Shown piece after piece: positions 6,160 through 13,329 of a stretch of 18,946 nucleotides of DNA; position 1 is the first letter of the stretch, and every line of letters starts with the position of its first letter. The stretch is from Pseudomonadota bacterium (lineage in GTDB: Bacteria; Pseudomonadota; Gammaproteobacteria; Steroidobacterales; Steroidobacteraceae): NCBI GenBank assembly GCA_018241455.1, contig JAFEDW010000010.1, positions 1 through 18,946 on the forward strand, in the 5' to 3' direction. A program made the translations under genes and the position numbers. The notes beneath the pieces were generated by a model. That model ran no database searches. It was not told where the DNA came from and was given only the letters and a program-made list of their open reading frames with translations.

Positions 6160-7125
6160 TCAGTTCGTGCCCAACCAGTCTTGGCCGCGTCGCGTGGTCA
6201 GAAGCGGCAGCAGCCGTGCATCGAGCTCGGCATCGGGCGACTTGTACGCCCAATGCACGCACGGCGGCATTGACATCAGGATCGCGTCGGTCCGTCCGCC
6301 GGATTGCAGGCCGAACAGCGTGCCGCGATCGAGCAGCAGGTTGAACTCCGCGTAGCGGCCGCGCCGGTAGAGCTGGTAGCGGCGTTCGCGCTCGCCGTAC
6401 GCCAAGTCACGGCGCAAACGCACGATCGCGCCGTACGCAGCCAGGTACTGTCGGCCGACGGTGCGCATGAACTCGAAGCAGCGCTCCCACGGCAGGCCGA
6501 GTTCCGGCGTGTCGGCGTTCAGGTCGTCGAAGAACAGGCCACCGACGCCGCGCGCCTCGCCGCGATGCCTAAGGTAGAAATACTCGTCGCAGGTCTGGCG
6601 AAAGCGCTGGTACATCGCGGCATGGAACGGCGCGCAGGCCGCGGCGGCGGCGCGGTGCCAGCTCGCGGCATCCTCTTCGAATGGCAGGTAGGGGGTCAGA
6701 TCGAAGCCGCCGCCGAACCACCAGACGTCGCCGGCGCTGAAATAGCGCACGTTCATGTGGCTGGTCGGCACCTGCGGGTTGCGCGGATGCATGACGACCG
6801 ACACCCCCATCGCGCGAAACGGCCGCCCGGCCAGCTGCGGATTGCGCGCGGTGGCGGCCGGCGGCAGCTTCGTGCCGCGCACGTCGGAGAGCGCCACGCC
6901 GCCGCGCTCGAACAACGCGCCGTCCTCGAGCACCGCCGTAATGCCGTCGCCACCGAGTGTTTCGCCGCCGCCATCGCGCTGCCAGCGATCGAGTGCAAAG
7001 GTTCGCGTGCCGTCGGCGGCCGCGAACTCGCGGCACAGTTCATCCTGCAGCGTGCCGAGGAAGGCGCGCACCTCGAGCGCGCGGCGATCGGCCGCGCCCG
7101 TCCCGGCGTCGCCGTTGTCGCTCAA
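6160..7125 (-). CDS. hemF: Aerobic coproporphyrinogen III oxidase HemF
   Basis: Oxygen-dependent oxidative decarboxylation of coproporphyrinogen III to protoporphyrinogen IX in haem synthesis. Family signatures are unmistakable: VFERGGV-type segment (ALFERGGVALSDV), HPRNPQVPTSHMNVRYF, WWFGGGFDLTPYLPFEED, RGVGGLFFDDL and EFNLLLDRGTLFGLQSGGR near the C-terminus. No ATG lies between the patD stop and the conserved core. The best start is TTG at 7125, which overlaps the patD stop as TTGA and gives 321 residues (E. coli HemF has 299). A GTG 18 codons further in would give 303 residues but would start very close to the conserved LQDELCREF helix. The reading frame also stays open upstream inside patD, but that part is a shadow. 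The coupled overlap with patD implies one transcript. Confidence 0.95.
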   Translation of the reverse strand: MSDNGDAGTGAADRRALEVRAFLGTLQDELCREFAAADGTRTFALDRWQRDGGGETLGGDGITAVLEDGALFERGGVALSDVRGTKLPPAATARNPQLAGRPFRAMGVSVVMHPRNPQVPTSHMNVRYFSAGDVWWFGGGFDLTPYLPFEEDAASWHRAAAAACAPFHAAMYQRFRQTCDEYFYLRHRGEARGVGGLFFDDLNADTPELGLPWERCFEFMRTVGRQYLAAYGAIVRLRRDLAYGERERRYQLYRRGRYAEFNLLLDRGTLFGLQSGGRTDAILMSMPPCVHWAYKSPDAELDARLLPLLTTRRGQDWLGTN

Positions 7126-8546
7126 TGCTTGACCATGACGTGGCGCACCACGCTGTAATCCTCGAGCGCGTACATCGACAGGTCCTTGCCGTAGCCCGAG
7201 CGCTTCAGGCCGCCGTGCGGCATCTCGGAGACCAGCATGAAATGCGTGTTGATCCACGTGCAGCCGTAGCGCAGTCGCGCCGCGACCTGCATCGCGCGAC
7301 CGACATCGTGCGTCCACACCGACGAGGCGAGCCCGTAGTCCGAATCGTTCGCCCATGCGATCGCATCGTCGGCATCCTTGAATCGGGTGACCGACACGAC
7401 CGGCCCGAAGACCTCGCGGCGCACGATCTCATCGCTCTGACGCGCCCCGGCGATGACGGTCGGCTCGAAGAAGAAACCCTTGCCGGCGCGCGCCTTGCCG
7501 CCGGCGACCACCTCGATGTGTTTCTTCTCGGTGGCGCGGCTGACGAATCCGGCGACCCGATCGCGCTGCTCGGCGCTGATCAGCGGTCCCATCTCGACGC
7601 CCTGCTGCTGCTGCGTGCCAACCTTGATCGTGCCGACCGCTGCCGCCAGGTCGGCCACGAGCCGGTCGTACACTTTCGCGCCGGCATAGATGCGGCAGGC
7701 CGCGGTGCAATCCTGGCCGGCGTTGTAGTAACCGAAGGTGCGCACGCCGCCGACGACGGATTCGACGTCGGCGTCGTCAAACACGATCACCGGCGCCTTG
7801 CCACCGAGCTCGAGGTGCGTGCGCTTGGTGCCCTTGGCCGCGGCAGCCAACACTTTCTCTCCGGTCGACACATCGCCGGTCAGCGAAATCATCGCCACGC
7901 CGGGGTGGCTGATCAGCGGCGCGCCGACGCTCTGGCCGCGCCCGCAGATCACGTTGACGACGCCGGGCGGAAACAGCTCGGCCAGGATCGTCGCGAGCTT
8001 CAGCGTGCTGAGCGGCGTCTGTTCGGAGGGCTTGATGACCGCGGTGTTGCCCGCGGCCAGCGCGGGCGCGAGTTTCCAGGCCGCCATCATCAGCGGGTAA
8101 TTCCACGGCGCGATCGAGGCGACGACGCCGACCGGGTCGCGGCGGATCATGCTGGTGAAGCCAGCGATGTATTCACCAGCCACCGCGCCGTGCACGGTGC
8201 GCGCCGCGCCGGCGAAGAAGCGGAACACGTCGGCCACTGCCGGGATCTCATCGCCGAGCGCGGCCGGGAGCGGCTTGCCGCAGTTGCGCGACTCGATCGA
8301 AGCGAAGTCGGCGCCCTCCGCCTCGATGCGGTCGGCGAGCTTCAGCAGCAGCGTCGCGCGATCTTTCGGCGGCGTCGCCGCCCAGCCGTCGAAGGCGGCC
8401 TGCGCCGCCTGCACCGCGGCTTCGATCTGCTCGCGGCTGGCTTCCGGCACGGCCACCAGCAGCTTGCCGGTCGCGGGGTCGAGCACTTGCTCCGCCTCGC
8501 CCTTGCCGGCGACCAGTTTTCCGTTGATCAGCAGTCTGGTGTTCAT
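7122..8546 (-). CDS. patD: Gamma-aminobutyraldehyde dehydrogenase PatD
   Basis: NAD-dependent oxidation of 4-aminobutanal to GABA, the second step of the putrescine transaminase route. The 474 residues equal the length of E. coli PatD. The sequence matches that subfamily closely along its length (SRNCGKPL, GEYIAGFTSMIRRDPVGVV, RTFGYYNAGQDCTAACRIY, and the terminal VVRHVMVKH) rather than a generic aldehyde dehydrogenase. Catalytic features are the PWNY asparagine N149, general base E246 in HLELGGKAP, and nucleophile C280. The ATG at 8546 aligns with the family N-terminus (MNTRLLINGKLV). An upstream extension of the frame runs into the divergent methyltransferase promoter region. No partner transaminase (patA) is visible in the window. 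It is the first gene of the patD-hemF-hydrolase unit. Confidence 0.92.
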   Translation of the reverse strand: MNTRLLINGKLVAGKGEAEQVLDPATGKLLVAVPEASREQIEAAVQAAQAAFDGWAATPPKDRATLLLKLADRIEAEGADFASIESRNCGKPLPAALGDEIPAVADVFRFFAGAARTVHGAVAGEYIAGFTSMIRRDPVGVVASIAPWNYPLMMAAWKLAPALAAGNTAVIKPSEQTPLSTLKLATILAELFPPGVVNVICGRGQSVGAPLISHPGVAMISLTGDVSTGEKVLAAAAKGTKRTHLELGGKAPVIVFDDADVESVVGGVRTFGYYNAGQDCTAACRIYAGAKVYDRLVADLAAAVGTIKVGTQQQQGVEMGPLISAEQRDRVAGFVSRATEKKHIEVVAGGKARAGKGFFFEPTVIAGARQSDEIVRREVFGPVVSVTRFKDADDAIAWANDSDYGLASSVWTHDVGRAMQVAARLRYGCTWINTHFMLVSEMPHGGLKRSGYGKDLSMYALEDYSVVRHVMVKH

Positions 8547-8592
8547 ATTGGGCCCGCCGTGTCTGTCGTCGCTGGTTGCGCCGGACCCGCCC

Positions 8593-8623
8593 TTGTGCAT
8601 CGCCGCGCGCAGTCCGCCATAAT
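8593..8623 (+). promoter_or_regulatory. Candidate promoter of the exported methyltransferase gene
   Basis: CATAAT at 8618-8623 is a good -10, with TTGTGC at 8593-8598 as a -35 candidate. The spacer is 19 nt, longer than ideal. The 111-bp interval 8547-8657 must also hold the divergent patD promoter. Confidence 0.3.
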
Positions 8624-8657
8624 GCGCGGCATGATCCCACAATTCGAGGATTCGCTC

Positions 8658-9494
8658 ATGTCAACCCCGCAGCCCATCAAGACACTGTGCGCGCTCATCG
8701 GCCTGGCGCTCGCCGCCACCGCCTTCGCCGCGCCGGCCACCGCTGCCGCACCCGCGATCGATCCGCAGCTGGCCGCGGCGGTCGCGAATCCGCAGCGCTC
8801 GGCGCCGTTCGTTGCGCGCGATGGCGCGCGTCATCCGGCCGAGGAGCTGAGCTACTTCGGCCTGAAGCCGGACATGACGGTGGTCGAGCTGTGGCCCGGC
8901 ACCGGCTACTGGACCGAGATCCTCGGGCCTTATCTCGCCAAGGGCGGCCACTACTACGTCGCGCAGCCCGTGCCCGGCAACAAGGAAGAGGACGAAGGCG
9001 TCGCGCGCTGGCAGGCGCGCGTCGACAAGATGAAGGATCGCGTGGGTGCGATCACGCAGACCCACCTCGGCAAGGATCACTACGACATCGCGCCGCCGGG
9101 TTCGGCCGATCTGGTGCTCACCTTCCGCAACCTGCACAACTGGGTGGGCGATGGCTACGCGGCCGAAGCGCTGGCCGGCGCGTTTCGCGCGCTGAAGCCG
9201 GGCGGCATCCTCGGCATCGAAGATCATCGCGGTCGCAATGACAAGCCGCAGGATCCGAAGGCCAACGACGGTTATCTGCGCCAGGACTACGCGATCGCAC
9301 TGGCGAAGAAGGCCGGCTTCGAATACGTCGGCGCCTCGGAGATCAACGCCAACCCGAAGGACACCAAGGACTGGGTCGACGGCGTGTGGACGCTGCCGCC
9401 CACGCTCTCGCAGGGCGACAAGGATCGCGCGCGCTACGTGGCGATCGGCGAGGCGGACAATTTCGTGCTGAAGTTCCGCAAGCCTATGCACTGA
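8658..9494 (+). CDS. Exported class I SAM-methyltransferase-fold protein (COG4798-like)
   Basis: A 278-residue protein with a clear signal peptide (LCALIGLALAATAFAAPATA, about 10-30) followed by a Rossmann methyltransferase core. Motif I reads VVELWPGTGYWTEIL, the post-motif pattern continues with YLAKGGHYYVAQP, and a later GSADLVLTFRNLHNWV corresponds to motif IV. LKPGGILGIEDHR is the motif after helix D. This layout fits the family usually called predicted methyltransferase COG4798, whose members commonly carry signal peptides and whose substrate is unknown to me. The ATG at 8658 is preceded by GAGGA at 8646-8650 with 7-nt spacing. An in-frame ATG at 8631 lacks a ribosome site. The frame is open far upstream through patD on the opposite strand, which is not meaningful. 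Its stop overlaps the convergent DUF1648 gene by 11 bp. Confidence 0.85.
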   Translation: MSTPQPIKTLCALIGLALAATAFAAPATAAAPAIDPQLAAAVANPQRSAPFVARDGARHPAEELSYFGLKPDMTVVELWPGTGYWTEILGPYLAKGGHYYVAQPVPGNKEEDEGVARWQARVDKMKDRVGAITQTHLGKDHYDIAPPGSADLVLTFRNLHNWVGDGYAAEALAGAFRALKPGGILGIEDHRGRNDKPQDPKANDGYLRQDYAIALAKKAGFEYVGASEINANPKDTKDWVDGVWTLPPTLSQGDKDRARYVAIGEADNFVLKFRKPMH

Positions 9495-9993
9495 CCGGCG
9501 GGCGCCGGAAGTGCCGGCGCAATGCCACGATCCACAGCACGATCACCAGCAGGTAGGCGCCGAGCGCGATGCTGAAGCGCTTGTTGTCCAGCGCCGGGGG
9601 CGCGGCGGCATTGGCGCCGACGACCAGCGAGTGCATCGCGCACAGGAAGGCGGTCAACATCAGGCTGAAGAACCGCATGTGGCGCAGCAGGTAGTCGATC
9701 GTCGATGCACGCTGCGATTCCGACAGCCAGTGATCGCGATTGGGCAGGTTGATGCGCGCGCCCGGCACGGCGAGCGCGCGCTCCATCACGAAATTCACCA
9801 GCCACGGCAGCAGCACGACGAAGGCCAGCATGAAACGCAGGTAGTTGGCGTGCGTCATGTAGCCATTGGCCGCGCCGTTGGCGCCGAAGTGCGTCGCGAC
9901 CACCGCCGGCAAAGCGCGGCTGCTGTACCAGACGTACAGCGCCGCCAGCGCCAGCGGCAACAGCAGTGCGGGCGAAGCCGTGCTGGGCTTCAC
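9484..9993 (-). CDS. DUF1648 domain-containing inner-membrane protein
   Basis: A 169-residue polytopic protein with four predicted membrane spans (about 8-25, 53-70, 107-127, 140-160). Between the first two is LPAVVATHFGANGAANGYM (28-46), the typical DUF1648 pattern of a small extracytoplasmic loop with Pro, His and Gly. INLPNRDHWLSESQR (81-95) after span 2 also recurs in this family. In some Gram-positive proteins DUF1648 accompanies immunity or transport functions, but the role here is unknown. It starts with GTG at 9993, overlapping the carbonic anhydrase stop as GTGA, so translation is probably coupled. The 3' end overlaps the convergent methyltransferase gene. Confidence 0.82.
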   Translation of the reverse strand: MKPSTASPALLLPLALAALYVWYSSRALPAVVATHFGANGAANGYMTHANYLRFMLAFVVLLPWLVNFVMERALAVPGARINLPNRDHWLSESQRASTIDYLLRHMRFFSLMLTAFLCAMHSLVVGANAAAPPALDNKRFSIALGAYLLVIVLWIVALRRHFRRPPVSA

Positions 9994-10637
9994 CGCGTCG
10001 CCGCGGCAATCGCAGCCTGGTAGGCCGCCGCCGGCTCGCGCGCATCGGCCACGGTGGTATTCAGGTCACGCAGCAGGCCGTCCTTCAGGCCGTAGACCCA
10101 GCCGTGGATCGACAGCTCCTGGCCGCGCTCCCATGCATCGCGCACGATCGTCGTCTGGCAGACGTTCGCGACCTGCTCGATGACATTCAATTCGCACAGC
10201 CGATCGCTCGCGGTCGCTTCGTCACCGGCCGCCGCGAGCGACTGCGCGTGCTTGTGGCTCACGTCCTGCACGTGCCGCAGCCAGTTGTCGCTGAGGCCGA
10301 TGCGCTCGCGCCGGAACGCGGCGCGCACGCCGCTGCAACCGTAGTGGCCGCAGACGATGACGTGGCGCACCTTGAGGATGTCGATCGCGAACTGCATGAC
10401 CGACAGGCAATTCAGGTCGGTGTGCACGACCAGGTTGGCGACGTTGCGATGCACGAACAGTTCGCCGGGCAGGAGACCCACGATCTCATTGGCCGGCACG
10501 CGGCTGTCGGAGCAGCCGATCCATAAATAGGCCGGGGATTGCTGGCGCGAAAGCTTCTGGAAGAATTCCGGATCCTGCGCGCGGATGCGATCGGCCCAGG
10601 CCCGGTTGTTGTCGAACAGCTGGCGAAGTTTGCGCAT
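9990..10637 (-). CDS. can: Beta-class carbonic anhydrase
   Basis: Reversible hydration of CO2 to bicarbonate in the cytoplasm, supplying bicarbonate to carboxylases. The 215-residue product carries the beta-class zinc ligands C42 and D44-R46 in IGCSDSRVPA, and H98 and C101 in CGHYGCSGV. These are the same positions as in E. coli Can, and the length agrees. FVHRNVANLV and LNCLSVMQFAIDIL are further family blocks. The ATG at 10637 has no Shine-Dalgarno sequence. Instead TACAGT lies just 6 nt upstream, as expected for a leaderless transcript. It is divergent from the M13 peptidase gene and translationally coupled to the DUF1648 gene by a GTGA overlap. Confidence 0.96.
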   Translation of the reverse strand: MRKLRQLFDNNRAWADRIRAQDPEFFQKLSRQQSPAYLWIGCSDSRVPANEIVGLLPGELFVHRNVANLVVHTDLNCLSVMQFAIDILKVRHVIVCGHYGCSGVRAAFRRERIGLSDNWLRHVQDVSHKHAQSLAAAGDEATASDRLCELNVIEQVANVCQTTIVRDAWERGQELSIHGWVYGLKDGLLRDLNTTVADAREPAAAYQAAIAAATR

Positions 10638-10643
10638 GCGGGC

Positions 10644-10673
10644 ACTGTAGCAGGACCGCCGCTGCTGGCGGAA
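10644..10673 (-). promoter_or_regulatory. Candidate promoter of can, placed for a leaderless mRNA
   Basis: On the minus strand a -10 box TACAGT occupies 10649-10644 and ends 6 nt before the can ATG. A weak -35 candidate TTCCGC (10673-10668) gives an 18-nt spacer. Transcription would begin at or next to the ATG. The absence of a Shine-Dalgarno site fits. The -35 is poor, so confidence is limited. Confidence 0.35.
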
Positions 10674-10689
10674 CAGGCCCCGGCAAAAG

Positions 10690-10695
10690 TATAGT
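10690..10695 (+). promoter_or_regulatory. Candidate -10 box of the M13 peptidase gene
   Basis: TATAGT at 10690-10695 is a good -10 hexamer, 39 nt before the peptidase start. I see no convincing -35, and the region overlaps the divergent can promoter. Confidence 0.35.
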
Positions 10696-10734
10696 CGCGA
10701 CCATCACTTGCTGGCCACGTCCAGGAGCCCACTC

Positions 10735-12789
10735 ATGCCAGGTCGCATTTCCATCGCCGCGGGCAGTTGCGCACTGCTGCTGTCGGCCATCGTCTCCAGC
10801 GCACCGCTGTATCCGCCGGCGGGACTCGACATGTCGGCGATCGATCCGGCAACCAGGCCCGGCGACGATTTCTTCCAGTATGCCAACGGCAACTGGCTGG
10901 AGCACGCCACGATTCCGGCTGACCGTTCGTTCATCACCGAGGCGCAGCGCCTGCGCGATGTCACCGAAACGCAATTGCACGAGATCATCGATGCGGCGGC
11001 GGCGCAGGGCGGCCACGAGCCCGCGACGTTGGCCGGCAAGGTCGGCGCCTTCTATCGCTCGTTCATGGACGATCCGCGGCGCGAGGCGCAGGGTTTGCGC
11101 CCGCTGCAGAAACAACTCGCCGAAGTGCGTGGCTGCAAGACGCGCGCGCGGCTCGCGAACATCATGGGCCGGTCGATGGGCGACCTGGGCGGCAGCCTGT
11201 TCTTCGTCTCGATCGATGTCGACCTGAAGGACACCGCGCACTACGCCGTGTCGCTGTCGCAGTCCGGCCTGTCGCTGCCGGACCGTGACTATTACCTGAA
11301 TCCGCAATTCGCCCGCGAGAAGCGCGAGTTCCGCGACTACGCCGCGCGCCTGCTGACGCTCGCCGGCTGGCCCGGCGCGCAGGTGCAGGCCAACGCGATC
11401 GAAGCGCTGGAGTCGCGCATCGCCGAGGCGAGCTGGACCAAGGCGCAGCAGCGCAACCTGCCGGCGATGTACAACCCGTACACGCCAGCCGCGCTGCAGG
11501 CCTTCGCCCCCGGCTTTGCGTGGGCGGATTTCCTCGCCGGCGCCGGATTGCGCGGCAAGCAACGCGTCATCGTCAACGAGCAGAGCGCGTTCCCGAAGCT
11601 CGCGCAGATCTTCGCCGACACCGACCTGAACACGCTGCGCGCCTGGGTGGCCTACACGCTGCTGGATTCGGCCGCGCCGTACCTGAGCGCGCCGTTTGCC
11701 GACGCGCGTTTCCACTTCCGCGACCAGGTGCTGCTCGGCATCAAGGAACGGCCGGTGCGCTGGAAGGAAGGCATCCGCGCCGTGTCGGGCGGCGATTGCC
11801 TCGCCGGCGGCGCCTGCTTCGGCACCTTGAACTGGGCGGTCGGGCAGCTGTACACGGCGAAGTATTTTCCGCCCGCGACGAAGCAGGCGATCCAGGCACT
11901 GGTCGCCGAATTGATCGGCGCCTATCGCAACCGCATCGAGCACCTCGACTGGATGGGCCCCGCGACCCGCGCCGAGGCGCTGCGCAAGCTCGACACCTAT
12001 GTCGTCAAGGTCGGCTATCCCGACAAGCCGCGCAGCTACGACAACGTCGTGGTGCGCGACGATGACATCCTCGGCAACGTGCGGCGCGCCGCCGCCGCGG
12101 ACTGGGCCTACTATGTGAATCGCAGCGACGGCCCCGTCGACACCGGCGACTGGTCGATGACGCCGCAGACGGTCGACGCCTACAACGGTTCGCTGCGCGA
12201 CATCGTGTTCCCGGCGGCCATCCTGCAGGCGCCCGAGTTCGACGCCGAGGCCGACGCGGCGGTGAACTACGGCAGTGTCGGCTCGACCATCGGCCACGAA
12301 CTCACGCACGGATTCGATGACGAGGGCCGCGCGCTCGACGCCAGTGGCGCGCTGCGCGACTGGTGGACGCCCGAAGATGCCGCCGCGTTCAAGCAACGCG
12401 CGGCGGTGCTCGGCGCGCAGTACGCCACCTATGAGCCGGTAGCCGGCCTGCATATCAATCCCGAGCTGACGATGGGCGAGAACCTGGCCGACCTCGGCGG
12501 GCTCGCGATTGCGCTCGATGCCTACCACGCCTCGCTGCACGGCCAGGCTGCGCCGGTCATCGACGGCCTGAGCGGTGACCAGCGTTTCTTCCGGGCCTTC
12601 GCGCAGGCCTGGCGTGGCAAGGGGCGCGACGATTACATCCGCCAGCTCACGACCAGCGACCCGCATTCGTACCGGAAATTCCGCGTCAACGGCGTCGTGC
12701 GCAACATCGATGCCTGGTACGAGGCCTTCGGCGTGCAGCCGGGCGACAAGCTCTACGTCGATCCGGCGCAACGGGCGCGCGTGTGGTAA
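10735..12789 (+). CDS. Secreted M13-family zinc metallopeptidase (neprilysin/PepO-like)
   Basis: A 684-residue endopeptidase with an N-terminal signal peptide (about 1-22) leading into the M13 N-domain hallmark DPATRPGDDFFQYANGNWL. The catalytic domain holds the zinc motif HELTH (H521, E522, H525) within IGHELTHGFDDEG, and the third ligand E582 in GENLADLGGL. The substrate-binding motif region reads VDAYNGSLRDIVFPAAIL instead of the usual NAFYNP. The C-terminus has the family ending RVNGVVRNIDAWYEAF..GDKLYVDP. The start at 10735 is set by CAGGAG (10722-10727). A frame extending 27 nt upstream begins with TTG and ignores this site. It probably acts on peptides in the periplasm. The stop codon overlaps the start of an oxidoreductase remnant. 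Confidence 0.93.
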   Translation: MPGRISIAAGSCALLLSAIVSSAPLYPPAGLDMSAIDPATRPGDDFFQYANGNWLEHATIPADRSFITEAQRLRDVTETQLHEIIDAAAAQGGHEPATLAGKVGAFYRSFMDDPRREAQGLRPLQKQLAEVRGCKTRARLANIMGRSMGDLGGSLFFVSIDVDLKDTAHYAVSLSQSGLSLPDRDYYLNPQFAREKREFRDYAARLLTLAGWPGAQVQANAIEALESRIAEASWTKAQQRNLPAMYNPYTPAALQAFAPGFAWADFLAGAGLRGKQRVIVNEQSAFPKLAQIFADTDLNTLRAWVAYTLLDSAAPYLSAPFADARFHFRDQVLLGIKERPVRWKEGIRAVSGGDCLAGGACFGTLNWAVGQLYTAKYFPPATKQAIQALVAELIGAYRNRIEHLDWMGPATRAEALRKLDTYVVKVGYPDKPRSYDNVVVRDDDILGNVRRAAAADWAYYVNRSDGPVDTGDWSMTPQTVDAYNGSLRDIVFPAAILQAPEFDAEADAAVNYGSVGSTIGHELTHGFDDEGRALDASGALRDWWTPEDAAAFKQRAAVLGAQYATYEPVAGLHINPELTMGENLADLGGLAIALDAYHASLHGQAAPVIDGLSGDQRFFRAFAQAWRGKGRDDYIRQLTTSDPHSYRKFRVNGVVRNIDAWYEAFGVQPGDKLYVDPAQRARVW

Positions 12790-12860
12790 GCCGGCGCATC
12801 GCGATCATCGACGGGCACCCGGATCCCGACCAGGTGCATTTCGTGCACGCGCTAGGGTAG
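12783..12860 (+). pseudogene. N-terminal stub of a flavodoxin-fold NAD(P)H oxidoreductase
   Basis: A 25-residue frame starts at GTG 12783, inside the end of the M13 gene, and ends at TAG 12860. It reads RRIAIIDGHPDPDQVHFVHAL, the first beta-strand and FMN/NAD(P)H loop typical of the NAD(P)H dehydrogenase (quinone)/KefF/MdaB family (pattern IxDGHPDPD..RFxHALA). Everything after HAL is missing: the frame stops within three codons and runs into the 3' end of the convergent small gene, whose stop codon is at 12852-12854. I read it as a deletion scar with the junction near 12850. The family similarity is recalled, not searched. The overlap with the peptidase stop suggests a former operon partner. 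Confidence 0.6.
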
Positions 12861-13223
12861 CCCCGCCATGCGATCGTGCGCGACGAAGAACTTGCGCGCC
12901 AGCGCCGCGAGCTGTCCTTCGGTCGGGTGATCGACGGTTTCCCACCCGGCGATGCGCGGCGCGATCGCGGGGCGGTGCTTGTCGACGTAGTGCCGGAAGT
13001 CCGCCTGCGCCTTGTGCGAGCCGGTCACCAGCACTTCCTTGCTGCCGGCCAGCGCATCGCAGACGGTGCCGAAGAATTCGTGCTCGGTGCGCACCTGGCT
13101 GCCGTGCTGGCGCGTGTGATGCTGGTGTGCCTTGATCTTCTGCACCTGCGTCGAATCGGTCTGCAGGTGCAGCACCTGCGCGTGTTGATGATCGATCCAC
13201 AGTACGGCGTGCAGGTTCGACAT
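12852..13223 (-). CDS. Conserved small protein, possible eRF1/pelota-domain-like ('translational machinery protein')
   Basis: A 123-residue soluble protein without signal peptide or membrane span. It has an N-terminal strand LHAVLWIDHQHAQVLHL, a His-rich central stretch (IKAHQHHTRQHGSQ, about 30-43), HEFFGTVCDALAG, then EVLVTGSHKAQADFRHYVDKH (about 63-83) and GWETVDHPTEGQLAALAR. The VLVTGSHKA..F..Y pattern recalls the RNase-H-like middle domain of eRF1/pelota proteins. Proteobacterial homologues are, as I recall, annotated as translational machinery protein. No experimental function is known to me. The ATG at 13223 has GGAG 7 nt upstream. An extended -10 promoter and a GC hairpin lie in its leader. 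Its 3' end abuts the oxidoreductase scar. Confidence 0.75.
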   Translation of the reverse strand: MSNLHAVLWIDHQHAQVLHLQTDSTQVQKIKAHQHHTRQHGSQVRTEHEFFGTVCDALAGSKEVLVTGSHKAQADFRHYVDKHRPAIAPRIAGWETVDHPTEGQLAALARKFFVAHDRMAGLP

Positions 13224-13236
13224 GACAGGTCTCCGC

Positions 13237-13254
13237 GGGCGCGAGCGAGCGCCC
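13237..13254 (-). promoter_or_regulatory. GC hairpin in the leader of the 12852-13223 gene
   Basis: GGGCGC (13237-13242) and GCGCCC (13249-13254) are perfectly complementary with a 6-nt loop. The hairpin lies in the roughly 48-nt leader, only a few bases before the GGAG ribosome site (13234-13231), so it could influence translation or message stability. It has no T-run and is not a terminator. Confidence 0.35.
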
Positions 13255-13277
13255 TGGCATTGATTGCGTTGGCCACG

Positions 13278-13286
13278 ATTGTATCA
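13278..13286 (-). promoter_or_regulatory. Extended -10 promoter of the 12852-13223 gene
   Basis: On the minus strand TGA-TACAAT reads from 13286 to 13278: an almost perfect -10 hexamer (TACAAT) with the TG of an extended -10. The -35 region (about 13301-13307) has no good match, which an extended -10 can compensate. The start would be near 13271, giving a leader of about 48 nt. Confidence 0.5.
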
Positions 13287-13329
13287 GCCGCGCGCGCACG
13301 ATCCCGTCGCCCGGACTAGCGGAAAATAC

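Noticed and set aside
6957..8657. Very long plus-strand extension upstream of the exported methyltransferase
   Set aside because: It is antisense to patD and hemF. The signal peptide and GAGGA ribosome site fix the start at 8658.
10486..12771. A 761-codon minus-strand frame opposite the M13 peptidase
   Set aside because: Antisense shadow. The plus-strand M13 gene has the full zinc motif, signal peptide and ribosome site.
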